In this document: positions 19,601-25,701 of the stretch, piece after piece | Layout of the letters: each line of letters starts with the position of its first letter | Numbering within the stretch: the stretch's first letter is position 1 | Source of the DNA: Barthelona sp. PAP020 | Taxonomy: Eukaryota; Metamonada: BaSk clade | Reading direction: 5' to 3' | Length of the DNA stretch: 27,399 nt | Assembly (NCBI GenBank): GCA_040182905.1 | Contig: JARQWU010000131.1 | Location: forward strand, 1-27,399 | The notes under the pieces: generated by a model | Seen by the model: only the letters and a program-made list of their open reading frames with translations | What the model was told of the DNA's origin: nothing | Database searches by the model: none | Program-made: the position numbers and the translations under genes

Positions 19601-19678
19601 GTTGAATTATGGTCTGGAGAAAAAGTACAAATCAAGCAATTGAATATTAACCGTTGTGGCCGTATTCGTTTTCGTTGA
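13637..19678 (+). CDS. giant ankyrin-repeat protein (2013 aa)
   Basis: Ankyrin repeats are protein-binding scaffolds; no enzyme domain is visible. Single uninterrupted exon. The first ~400 residues are non-ankyrin, helical and rich in Phe, Asn and Lys. Clear ankyrin units, mostly degenerate, run from ~410 to ~1660: for example GCTSLYLLCEYGYFDCVKFL (~523), GGLTLLHLSV (~878), DGYSPLHCAIQHRNLEMCRF (~978), SSLLHHAV/GFSVLHIAV (~1115-1150), YTPLHLAALNNDTKIVHLLL (~1182), GDSILHQTL (~1497), GFSLLHIAV (~1603), GYSPMHIALVLGNPSIVELF (~1638). Another possible unit lies near 1915. The last ~350 residues are otherwise unrecognised. No signal peptide or membrane segment. Codon use is even more A/T-rich than in the XDH gene. 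Large ankyrin families are common in trichomonads and amoebae; cellular role is unknown. Confidence 0.9.
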   Translation: MTNLDKLKEAFFNPYDFGISHSDLLSQLFNVFETDFTKYKEFFEDIIFNSNPKLVELNYILIYKYFEFIVDVLNVNEENLIDQMIVPFFFKSNYSPRQIYLFIFNFNSLSKSIWKLLLNEEVKKVNQVVFDVEQSVFQNIIVFLRYLVERGRFLEFLANIPINFDFQLNESVAKLKYESFKDFERLKIYFDTILMVLSLFEDNKLFSKHRKISITGIFFTNILIPKINDENYENALKIIYLYFCCKFENKKLTNFDIYSILRQFFISNSPILKAYQAKECNIFEFFNALKSFLVENNYSNVFFDISKVIFENIKIIKENCVFLSDDDSKIDDESFSVKTDIFNSLIDLLSIPEILFQRFNNYCIYNFLSPQILNKIKDIPSKVVLECNSSLNSPITAQQMENLFQKIKEDDIIAIREALKQRFNWFAYEKENGSISMIECSIIHDRYEIFEMLVLNGFCTSKTNEELLIVASKHTTSKYLKFLLTFCRPTVNVWINCLNCGILSHIELLFNYFAEIINKPVFNGCTSLYLLCEYGYFDCVKFLVNNGADFNISCTNNFEWNPVAIAAYNKYYDIVLWLLSNKKYEFSENKGLHPSYISVYYEDIELAKLLKDKCVSSAFYLAVYLKRTDFVELFIQNGYVCAAVDDNGKSVLEYATMTNEYSLVKLIVDAGIDNDEFIERSLRICVQNGNLLIFELLFSKLKKDFYQILDKSFVEQIFKGKNFNIFQKVHQTYDILNLSKKFNIDVVELSCSSGFVEFLSFACNDESFNLNIRLIENQAEYVKIAIRFSQKEIILWFMEMFEINISKISCTSILIDLAKQKNYEFLKWLIHNNIEFDGVFDQESVLSILIQQGNFELFKYIVTKSTPNHSIINRPYRGGLTLLHLSVRLKRHEFSRFLIEQQGIDLHAMAYNGADIVFFAIEQNDIKMLLFFVETLKLKCTASIRNGSNAIMCAVQRGDIELAAYLHANGCDINQTMNDGYSPLHCAIQHRNLEMCRFLLTHGIDVNQKSLIHSSAFVYAHKINFLEIIPDLLAFGAVDETNKVKFYTVKRKCDFNKVKLPFRLFEYFEDESIKFIRGRDVFIALYLDDFEAFEKILRIDEIQKNIHLFVDVQGSSLLHHAVFNDNIKAFNLLLLLGADLTKVNNKGFSVLHIAVQQKHFNMTKTILKKDFSLATGQTESLYTPLHLAALNNDTKIVHLLLEGGVKPDCTKILSSLILKGKLEMFVYLLQNEAGKFIKDISDYEIILALLFQYGSFELAKSWFTFVFSKDLDINLVEEVILKHLFACKWYRCELFDYLMYGTNESNDNTEEGFLPANIISKYHLKCLKTSCIIENLKHDPIEVIKQFRQQWNIDYPTLCEFCGIKSLREFQPINVVAQLNDDEGLRYLFSLKEFKYASEENGMAFLQACSRNQMDIASTFFKNGADPFFVIEGAYPIELVILNGNFELFKIFVENQTERILNLPRSIKNHVFVHCKSIQIVHYLLDLGWDVNSVCNGDSILHQTLHRDDLGMFKTLLDHNVDLYQFDHAKHTISVLAKKEIWTYLTSEQLIDFSHPHICFPFYVINNFCFELKDLIPYVIEDQLVQVKCFVNMGHRLNKYWKGFSLLHIAVMNNSFAVTKYLFEMSEHHDIDINDISCGYSPMHIALVLGNPSIVELFVEQKAKNLNYRSSSSQFGVLEQFIIKRKGAFVHDELSYIQYLFYKGLVFHTNRNNDRIFNLAIYYGNERLIDVLRMNCFELNGTIFDYACKLKNFKMIKYLCGIISPNLLSSNSVIFIELNVDFIFPDFLDNTANNSQYSSLAPFIGNVWTDLRQEKDFFFKYFDHSFSDVLEDLSLKNSAIELWDMCQNDPSQIQQFFENITPIKQVSILCHFLMLGEKSFDYFHEFFSYISDINAIGVNGTLLSYVIEWLPYDYEDGQQYLDLIDLLFSHKADPFILYENGQVRSCPIVSLVNKICEYYLDFNGSKYQDMMISLFMRFLEDAKADDFVVELWSGEKVQIKQLNINRCGRIRFR

Positions 19679-20134
19679 TTTTTAACGTATGTTGGGATCA
19701 TGTTATTGAAAATGTTGGCACAGTAATTTGACGTTTTTGTAAATCAGTAAACAATTATTTTTCCTTTGCACAAATATTTTCCAAAATTTTCAACTTAAGT
19801 GTTAAACCCATCAGTTCAGTAAATAACAAATATTTATTTTTAGTCATATTCGGAGTTGAGGAGATTGGGAGGAAAAAGGTGGCATGCATTTTAGGAAAAC
19901 CTATTCAGTTGAGGAACAGGTCCAATGCTCTGTGTTTCTTTTGTTTTTATGTGTTTTCTTTCACAATTTCATGCTTTCTTCCATAACCAATGATTAATAA
20001 AGAAAAATCATTTTCTTTGAATAAGAACAGTTTTTTTTTTCTTTTTATACTTCCAATCTTGCAAAGAATTAATAAAAAAGTGTTTCCAACATCAGAAACC
20101 TTCATTTTGCCAAGAAAAAAAGAAAAGATAATAT
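19679..20134. other. convergent intergenic region with a G+C-richer patch
   Basis: 456 bp between the 3' ends of the ankyrin gene (+) and the ASH2-like gene (-). Positions 19851-19930 are about 46% G+C and purine-rich, unlike the flanks. This patch holds AGTTGAGGA twice (19854-19862, 19907-19915), a GCATGC palindrome (19882-19887) and a small hairpin TAGG-AAAA-CCTA (19892-19903). It may be a structured RNA or 3' UTR element, but matches no RNA family I know. A frame that starts at 19990 and overlaps the ASH2-like gene antisense is not called. Confidence 0.45.
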
Positions 20135-21007
20135 TTACATCATCACTTCCATTTTTGGTTGTTGTTTCAATTTATTTTCTTTGGGATTATAAAGACTAGA
20201 AAATGGAAGATATTCAATACTTTTACCATTGATAATGGGTGGATACTCGAAATCAGGACCAAAATTTGCTTGTATTACAGCATCTCGATAGATTCCAACC
20301 GCAGGAAACCATAAATTATCTCTTTTAATAGGAAAATTTCCAAATGCAAGATTTTGACACTCACCATTCTTGAAAAATATCAATTCAGACCAATACTGTT
20401 GAAGATCCATCTTTTCTGATACAGGATAAACAGCAATGTTTGGATCTCCTTTCCAATGTTCAAGTGTTTCAAAGGAAAGAGTTCTTTGTTCACGAGTATG
20501 TTGATATAATGGAGTTCTTAGATGTTTGATACTTTTGGAATGTGCAGGTCGATTCTTTGAAATTCTAACCAATATTCCAATTACATCACCTTTGTCAAAA
20601 GATTTCCCATATACAAAACCTTTGGAACTGGAAAAAATGACACCATCTTTATCTCTCATTCCAAAACTCTCACTATCATATCCAGGATATGCATAAATAT
20701 CACCTAAACGTGTAGAAATGCCAACTCTGATATGTCCATTAGAATTTAATTTTTTGATTTCGTAATAAAAACTGCCTTCTTTAACACCATGAGTTCCCAA
20801 GACCATAGTATATCCAATATCAGGTTGACCTGCAGCAATAGTTAAATCACCAGGTGGTTCATTTAATCTTATTGAAGGAGGTCGATCAACAGGACTCCAA
20901 GAAACATGATCAGGAATAAAATTGTGAAATCTGAACGCAATTTGTTCGATAGAATTCGGTTTTTCTCTATCTATTCCTAATTTGGAATAATCAACTTCAG
21001 ATGTCAT
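20135..21007 (-). CDS. ASH2/Bre2-type SPRY-domain protein
   Basis: By family, ASH2L is a nuclear core subunit of COMPASS/MLL histone H3K4 methyltransferases, contacting RBBP5 and the SET subunit. 290 residues from the ATG at 21007. The SPRY domain fills nearly all of it: YTMVLGTHGVKEGSFYYEI (~66-84; ASH2L has YSMVRASHGVRKGAWYFEI), HIRVGIST with the conserved Arg of RxGxS (ASH2L Arg343 position), YAYPGYDSESFGMRDKDG, GKSFDKGDVIGI, SELIFFKNG and QANFGPDFEYPP (ASH2L: SINFGPCFKYPP). The N-terminal PHD/winged-helix half of ASH2L is missing and the C-terminal DPY30-binding helix is not evident; the tail is short and Lys/Gln-rich. Head to head with AMMECR1 across 70 bp. The SPRY match is strong; membership of a methyltransferase complex is inference. 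Confidence 0.85.
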   Translation of the reverse strand: MTSEVDYSKLGIDREKPNSIEQIAFRFHNFIPDHVSWSPVDRPPSIRLNEPPGDLTIAAGQPDIGYTMVLGTHGVKEGSFYYEIKKLNSNGHIRVGISTRLGDIYAYPGYDSESFGMRDKDGVIFSSSKGFVYGKSFDKGDVIGILVRISKNRPAHSKSIKHLRTPLYQHTREQRTLSFETLEHWKGDPNIAVYPVSEKMDLQQYWSELIFFKNGECQNLAFGNFPIKRDNLWFPAVGIYRDAVIQANFGPDFEYPPIINGKSIEYLPFSSLYNPKENKLKQQPKMEVMM

Positions 21008-21077
21008 TGAATATTATACAGTAAAACAATAAAAAATCTTCTTTTTTTGTTTCATCCAAATTTGTGATTGTGTCATC
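21008..21077. promoter_or_regulatory. shared divergent promoter, ASH2-like / AMMECR1
   Basis: 70 bp separate the divergent ATGs. On the minus side TATAATATTCA (21018-21008) directly abuts the ASH2-like ATG, nearly identical to the element abutting the CDT2-like ATG. On the plus side a TTCA lies ~25 nt before the AMMECR1 ATG, after a T-rich tract. Confidence 0.55.
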
Positions 21078-21635
21078 ATGCCATTAACTCCAACAGAATT
21101 AGATTGTCGTTATTGTTTTGAATATTTGAAATATATTTGTAATGATGGTCCTGAACCTAAATTTCCTGAAGAATTGAAAGGAAAATCTGCAGCTTTGTTT
21201 ATTACTTTTAAAAAAGGCCCCAATGAAGATTTAAGGGGTTGTATTGGAACGTTTACTCCAATGCCATTGGAGAAATTGCTTCCTGAATATGTAGTTGCCA
21301 GCTCTCAACACGACCACAGATTTTCTCCGATAAAAAAAGATGAAATAAGTGATTTACATATTACTGTTTCATATTTGGATGAATTTACTGAAAAAGATGA
21401 TATTTATGATTGGGAGATTGGAGTTCATGGAATTATATTGAGATATAGAGGTAGGGGTGCAACTTTTTTGCCTGAAGTTGCGGAAGAACAAGGTTGGGAT
21501 AAAGAAACTACTTTACAACATTTATGTATGAAAGCTGGTATTTATGAATCTCCTCAAACCATTGCAAAAGAAGCTAAGCTTAAAACTTATGTGTCTAATC
21601 GTTGTTCTATGGCATTTGTAGATTGTGGATTGTAA
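21078..21635 (+). CDS. AMMECR1-domain protein
   Basis: AMMECR1 is a conserved protein of archaea and eukaryotes whose biochemical role is not settled. 185 residues, essentially the whole AMMECR1 domain and nothing else; human AMMECR1 has an extra N-terminal region. Visible: CRYCFEYL near the start, FITFKKG, the signature LRGCIGTF (52-59), SSQHDHRFSPI (~75-85), DLHITVSYLDEF, DWEIGVHGI and the invariant-looking FLPEVAEEQGWD block (~131-142), with a KL(K)TYVSNRCS segment near the end. All family blocks are present, so it is probably functional. The ATG at 21078 is the first in frame. Single exon. Confidence 0.95.
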   Translation: MPLTPTELDCRYCFEYLKYICNDGPEPKFPEELKGKSAALFITFKKGPNEDLRGCIGTFTPMPLEKLLPEYVVASSQHDHRFSPIKKDEISDLHITVSYLDEFTEKDDIYDWEIGVHGIILRYRGRGATFLPEVAEEQGWDKETTLQHLCMKAGIYESPQTIAKEAKLKTYVSNRCSMAFVDCGL

Positions 21636-21681
21636 AATTGTAAAATTTGAACTTCAAATTGTTTTTTTTACCAAACAAAGG

Positions 21682-21709
21682 TTTTCTGTTCCTTTTAATA
21701 AACAGAAAA
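21682..21709 (+). terminator. hairpin presenting AATAAA, AMMECR1 3' flank
   Basis: Perfect 9-bp inverted repeat (TTTTCTGTT 21682-21690, AACAGAAAA 21701-21709; a tenth G-U pair is possible) with a 10-nt loop. AATAAA spans 21697-21702, mostly in the loop, about 60 nt after the AMMECR1 stop. Could be a 3'-end processing signal; the role is inferred. Confidence 0.4.
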
Positions 21710-21752
21710 TTAGATTTGACCCAATAAAAACAAAAAAAAAAAGGAGGCTAAA

Positions 21753-21773
21753 ATGAATCAAATTTCAAAATGA
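21753..21773 (+). other. upstream mini-ORF before the WD40 gene
   Basis: Six codons (ATG-AAT-CAA-ATT-TCA-AAA) then TGA, one base before the ATG at 21775. If transcribed it would allow re-initiation on the main frame. It may instead show that the true start is the later ATG at 21853. Confidence 0.4.
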
Positions 21774-21774
21774 G

Positions 21775-23073
21775 ATGTTGAAATTGTTGGAAAATATCAA
21801 AAATTTTTTTTGCGATTATTCAAATAAATTTTTGTTTATTCGAAATATTTGCATGGATTCTATGGAAAGAAATGAAATGATACAGAGAAATGTTTGTGAC
21901 ATGACTTCATATGAAATTGATGAAAGTAGTGTGAAGGAAATTGAAGATGTGCTTTTTGATTCAGTGTATGGTTGTTCATATTCACCAGATGGTAAATATT
22001 TAGTGATTAATGGCAATAATACTTTTGGTCGTCTTTATGTTTTTGATGCAGAAAGTATAAAATCAAAGTTTTCTTTGAGAGATCATGTTGAAAATGTTCG
22101 TAACGTTGTCTTTTCACCAAATGGTCAAATGTTGGCCACTTGTTCTGAAGATAATTTCATTGTGATATATAGACTTCCAGATTTTTCCATTTTACATAGG
22201 TTGTGTAACAGTGATGAAGCGAATCTTCCATCAAAAATCGTTGAAATATGCTTTTCTATGTGTTCCAATCATGTCTATTCGACCGATTATAGTGGATGTC
22301 TCAAGAAATGGGATATTAGCACTGAAAGTGTTGTTTTAGAAAAAACGTTAGAAAAGAACAATTTTTGGAGGCTTTGGTGTTCCCCTGATGGTCAACATCT
22401 TTTGACTTCCTGTGTTAATTATGGAGTGAAATTAGTGGATTCTGAAAATTTTGCTATTCATTCATTAAATTACAATGGACCAACTGAAGCTTTCGATTTT
22501 CATCCCACCAAAAAAATTGTGGCTATTTTTGATCAATTCAAACAAGTCAACATGTGGGACATGAATGACGGATCGCTTCTTCACACTGCTAAAATGGATA
22601 AAAGAGCACGTGCTCTTCGTTTCATGACACCAACCATGATGGTTCTTATGTATGATGATGGGAATATTACCTCATACAATGTGGATAGCTTTCAAGAGAT
22701 TCAGAATGTTCAAAGTGGCTGTGATGGTATTTGGTTTTCTTTTGCTATATCCCCTGATAAGAGACAGTTGGCATGTGGAAAATGTGTGAACAATTCAATC
22801 AAGGTGTATTCAATCGTACCCCAATATGATCCTTCTGAGAAATCCCAACTCATTGAATTGTCAAAAGATGATGGTGGAGTTTTATCGAACCTTATTGCTT
22901 TAAATTTGAAAACTCAAGATCTCAGACAAATGGTAGCTGAAGGGGTTTGCATGAATCAAAAGGAGTATAATATGATTGTTGACACATGTTGGGACTTAGT
23001 TGACATTAACGAAAGTAATGGTGGTAATATGCACGCTTTTGTGAATGAACAAAGTGATGATGACGAAGAATAG
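21775..23073 (+). CDS. WD40-repeat protein, unassigned
   Basis: A beta-propeller scaffold; no specific family recognised. Up to 432 residues from the ATG at 21775, but the first 26 are hydrophobic and low-complexity, so the start at 21853 (406 residues) is equally possible. About six to seven degenerate WD40 units are visible, with cores such as YGCSYSPDGKYLVINGNN, VRNVVFSPNGQMLATCSEDN, CLKKWDIST, RLWCSPDGQHLLTSC, AFDFHPTKK followed by NMWDMNDG, and FAISPDKRQLACGK. The conserved Trp-Asp is kept in only two. The C-terminal ~75 residues are helical and end in an acidic DDDEE. No membrane or signal sequence in the propeller. It follows AMMECR1 by 139 bp. The separate CDT2-like gene is clearly a different family. 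Confidence 0.8.
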   Translation: MLKLLENIKNFFCDYSNKFLFIRNICMDSMERNEMIQRNVCDMTSYEIDESSVKEIEDVLFDSVYGCSYSPDGKYLVINGNNTFGRLYVFDAESIKSKFSLRDHVENVRNVVFSPNGQMLATCSEDNFIVIYRLPDFSILHRLCNSDEANLPSKIVEICFSMCSNHVYSTDYSGCLKKWDISTESVVLEKTLEKNNFWRLWCSPDGQHLLTSCVNYGVKLVDSENFAIHSLNYNGPTEAFDFHPTKKIVAIFDQFKQVNMWDMNDGSLLHTAKMDKRARALRFMTPTMMVLMYDDGNITSYNVDSFQEIQNVQSGCDGIWFSFAISPDKRQLACGKCVNNSIKVYSIVPQYDPSEKSQLIELSKDDGGVLSNLIALNLKTQDLRQMVAEGVCMNQKEYNMIVDTCWDLVDINESNGGNMHAFVNEQSDDDEE

Positions 23074-23415
23074 GGAATAGATATGTTCTGCTATGTATTG
23101 GTATCTGCAAACACTTTTGATCATGAATGACAACTTGGATTTCTCCCTCCATTGATTGATTACTGTTTTTCAATGTTCTTTTTGATCATCTTGTTTGAAG
23201 TTGTGTTTTCAGTTTGATAAATTAATTTGCGTTATATTTTTTATTTGTTACAAGACCTTGTTGATTTCTTTCTCTTAACCTTTGAAACCTTTTTTTAATG
23301 TTGTTCATTGAATGATTGACAAAAATAAAAACAAAATCACTTCATTTATAAAAAAAACTTCATGAAATCCGCATCAATTTTCAAAAAATTTTATATAATA
23401 AAAATTTGGTATTTT
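23074..23415. other. convergent intergenic region
   Basis: 342 bp between the stops of the WD40 gene (+) and the 401-residue orphan (-). T-rich with an AATAAA ~250 nt after the WD40 stop. No gene, repeat or RNA recognised. Confidence 0.5.
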
Positions 23416-24621
23416 TCAATTGGATGCACTGGAATATGCATTAAAAACTTCAGAACCGAAAATTTGAACAGTTCTTTTTCCATCATTATCCTCACAAAAA
23501 CGTAAACCAATGGCATGAACAGTTCCTAAACCAGTAGCTTCAATAATGTTTTGGAAAGTCAAATCAGAAGACAAATCAACACTAGTCAACAAATTCCAAT
23601 AATCACGATGAGGTTTATCGGGATGATTTGTGTTAACAACAAACTCTTCAACCAATTGATGAGGACGAACTGAAACCTGAACAAATTGATTACCAGAAAT
23701 GTCGTCAATGAAGATCCTCAAGTTGTGTTCGGCAATAAATTCATCAAACAAATCGATCATCTTGTCTTTGAATTCAGAAACAGCCTCAGTCTTGACACTG
23801 GCTGTGAAGGGAGAATTCATGTAGAATTGCTTACAACTTAGTTGAATGGGAAGCATTTCAGTGGTCTCAACTTCAGAAGAAACCATATCAGCAGAGAATG
23901 AGAAGATCATTCCATCCAAAACAGTGGTTAATCTCAACCAAGCAGAAGTGTGATGAGGCCAATTTTGTTTAATCATAAGACCAACAGCAACTCTTAGCAA
24001 GAAAGAATCCTTGATAATTTTTTCCGAATATAATTGGTATTGGAAGGCAGAAGGTTGCACAGTAACATAAAAACTTTTAGAATTGTTTGCACTAAATAAA
24101 ACGCCTTTTGCAGTGAATCTTTCTTCATATGAATGTTGGCCTTGAAAGTCAACGGTTAATTCTCCAGGATAATAGGGGATTTCATCATCAAATATAGCCT
24201 TATATAATAAGTGATGATATTTGCGCAAACCAAATTCTGCAGCTTGTTCAGACAATCTGTCTAATTCGGTCATTAAGGGCTCACAATTTAAGATAATTTC
24301 ACGAGAATTGGGAATTAAAAGCATGAAAAATGCTATATCATTCAAAATAATAGCAGGTCTGGTTCCAGAATGATCAAAAACTATGGTTTTAAAAAAAGAC
24401 TCAACAGAAATAGGATCAGATAACTTAAAATTATTTAAGTTACGTAATCTGATGCCACCATCAGGACAAATAAAATCTTTGTCCAAACAATCATCATGAA
24501 CTTTCTCTAAAGCTTCAGCGTATGTTAAATTTTGAACTTCAGATTGATAATTGAACACAGTATGTTTTGGGCGTTTGCTTCCAGCTTTAAACCAAGATTT
24601 CTTCTGTCCACCTCTATTCAT
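23416..24621 (-). CDS. orphan globular protein, 401 aa
   Basis: Not recognised. ATG at 24621, with TTCA ending two bases before it. The first ~20 residues are basic and Gly/Ser-rich (MNRGGQKKSWFKAGSKRPKH), a possible RNA-binding or nuclear-targeting tail. The remaining ~380 residues have the mixed composition of a folded domain: alternating hydrophobic beta-like segments (RPAIILNDIAFFMLL, ELTVDFQGQ, SKSFYVTVQP, LRIFIDDISGNQFVQVSVRP) and helices (EPLMTELDRLSEQAAEFGL, EFKDKMIDLFDEFIAEHNL). No transmembrane segment, repeat or catalytic motif is apparent. Codon use resembles that of the conserved neighbours, and the frame is long and clean, so the gene is surely real. Head to head with the FAM177-like gene. 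Confidence 0.85.
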   Translation of the reverse strand: MNRGGQKKSWFKAGSKRPKHTVFNYQSEVQNLTYAEALEKVHDDCLDKDFICPDGGIRLRNLNNFKLSDPISVESFFKTIVFDHSGTRPAIILNDIAFFMLLIPNSREIILNCEPLMTELDRLSEQAAEFGLRKYHHLLYKAIFDDEIPYYPGELTVDFQGQHSYEERFTAKGVLFSANNSKSFYVTVQPSAFQYQLYSEKIIKDSFLLRVAVGLMIKQNWPHHTSAWLRLTTVLDGMIFSFSADMVSSEVETTEMLPIQLSCKQFYMNSPFTASVKTEAVSEFKDKMIDLFDEFIAEHNLRIFIDDISGNQFVQVSVRPHQLVEEFVVNTNHPDKPHRDYWNLLTSVDLSSDLTFQNIIEATGLGTVHAIGLRFCEDNDGKRTVQIFGSEVFNAYSSASN

Positions 24622-24922
24622 TTGAATGTCTTAAAAGGAAAAAATATAATGAAAAATACAAATTTTTTATTTGTTTTGTTGTTACTATTTTCCTGAAATA
24701 CAACTTAAAAATTAATAATTGAACATTTTTTCAAATAAAACAAAAAATAAGTTTTTTAATAATCAATTTATCTTCGGCTTTTTTAAATTTTGTCATTGTT
24801 CACAGAATAAATGATAAAAAATTCACTTCATACTAATTTGCAAAAAAAAAATGACAAAAAATATGAATCCCTTTTCTTGATAAGGATTGAATTCCTTGTT
24901 ATTGGCACTGTTATTGATTAAA
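24622..24922. promoter_or_regulatory. divergent intergenic region, orphan / FAM177-like
   Basis: About 300 bp (up to 422 if FAM177 starts at 25044) of A/T-rich sequence with poly-A and poly-T runs. It must hold both promoters. Nothing else recognised. Confidence 0.45.
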
Positions 24923-25334
24923 ATGCTATTTAGTGGTTTGTTTGAAATTTGAGGTTGAATTGAATGAATCCAAGACCAAAAATAATACTTTCTAATTATA
25001 ATTTTTTTTTGTAGTTATCAAATATAACCACCACTTCAGCACGATGAACACAAGCCAAACACAATATAGCCCTTCTATTACTGATTCTTCACAATTACCT
25101 GGCCTTGTTACTGATTCTATTAAGAAAGTTGGTTCTGGGGTTAAAAAAAGCATGTTTTGGGCTGGTGAAAAATTAGCATGGTATTTAGGGATTACCAAAT
25201 CAAGATATCAATTTGAATTGGATATGAATCAACTGGAAGAATCTGTTCTTAGAAATAGAAAGCGTCATGAAGCTAATGTAAAACTAGAAAAACAAACACA
25301 GCAGATTTTTAAGGATCCTAATTGTCAATTATAA
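24923..25334 (+). CDS. FAM177-like small protein
   Basis: FAM177 is a small eukaryotic family; human FAM177A1 is associated with the Golgi. The match is to the C-terminal core: SMFWAGEKLAWYLGITKSRY followed by QFELDM, against the human FLGEKIASVLGISTPKYQY segment followed by AIDEYY, then a charged helix. The N-terminal family block (RRVIHFxxGETMEEY) is not seen. Two starts are possible. The ATG at 25044 gives 96 residues with a stop upstream in frame. The ATG at 24923 gives 110 residues if a 79-nt intron (24936-25014, GTTTGT to TTTTGTAG) is removed; the phase fits (split Val codon). I give the longer span but am not sure; the exon-2 part is secure. Confidence 0.65.
24936..25014 (+). other. 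candidate 79-nt intron at the 5' end of FAM177-like gene
   Basis: Starts GTTTGT, ends in a ten-T pyrimidine tract and GTAG. Splicing joins ATG-CTA-TTT-AGT-G to the open frame in phase 1. Donor and position match the candidate intron in the CDT2-like gene. One in three chance of frame agreement by luck; it could also lie in the 5' UTR. Confidence 0.38.
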
Positions 25335-25701
25335 TTTTTGATCCTTCTGATTTTCAATTCAACGTATTTTTTTTGTATTTGTGGGTCATAACACAGATAT
25401 TTTCATAAATTTTCTTTTGTTTTATCTTTGGTAAAAAATATTTTAGTTCAAAGGTTGTTTTTGAACAAAAGAAATTTATAGTTTAACATGACCAATTTTA
25501 ATGAACCGTAACATTCACAAAGAAAACAGATTTTTTGAAATTTACAATATATATCAAAGTGTTTGACAATTTCTAAATTTTGTTTTCACTTTGAACACAA
25601 AAATTAATATCAATTTTGTTCATGAAAAAAGAAAAATTTTTAAATTTTTATTTTGTGAAAATTTATTTATATATATGCAACGTAAATACATCAAATACAT
25701 T
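25335..25701. other. convergent intergenic region
   Basis: 367 bp between the stops of the FAM177-like gene (+) and ARL8 (-). Very A/T-rich. An AATAAA on the minus strand ~40 nt past the ARL8 stop is a likely 3'-end signal. One 7-bp hairpin is listed separately. No gene seen. Confidence 0.5.
25446..25466. repeat. 7-bp inverted repeat
   Basis: GTTCAAA (25446-25452) and TTTGAAC (25460-25466) around a 7-nt loop, about 110 nt after the FAM177-like stop. Short enough to be chance; it could be a 3'-UTR hairpin. Confidence 0.3.

Noticed and set aside
19990-20199. 69-codon plus-strand frame overlapping the ASH2-like 3' end
   Set aside because: Low-complexity Phe/Lys/Ile composition and antisense overlap with a well-supported gene.
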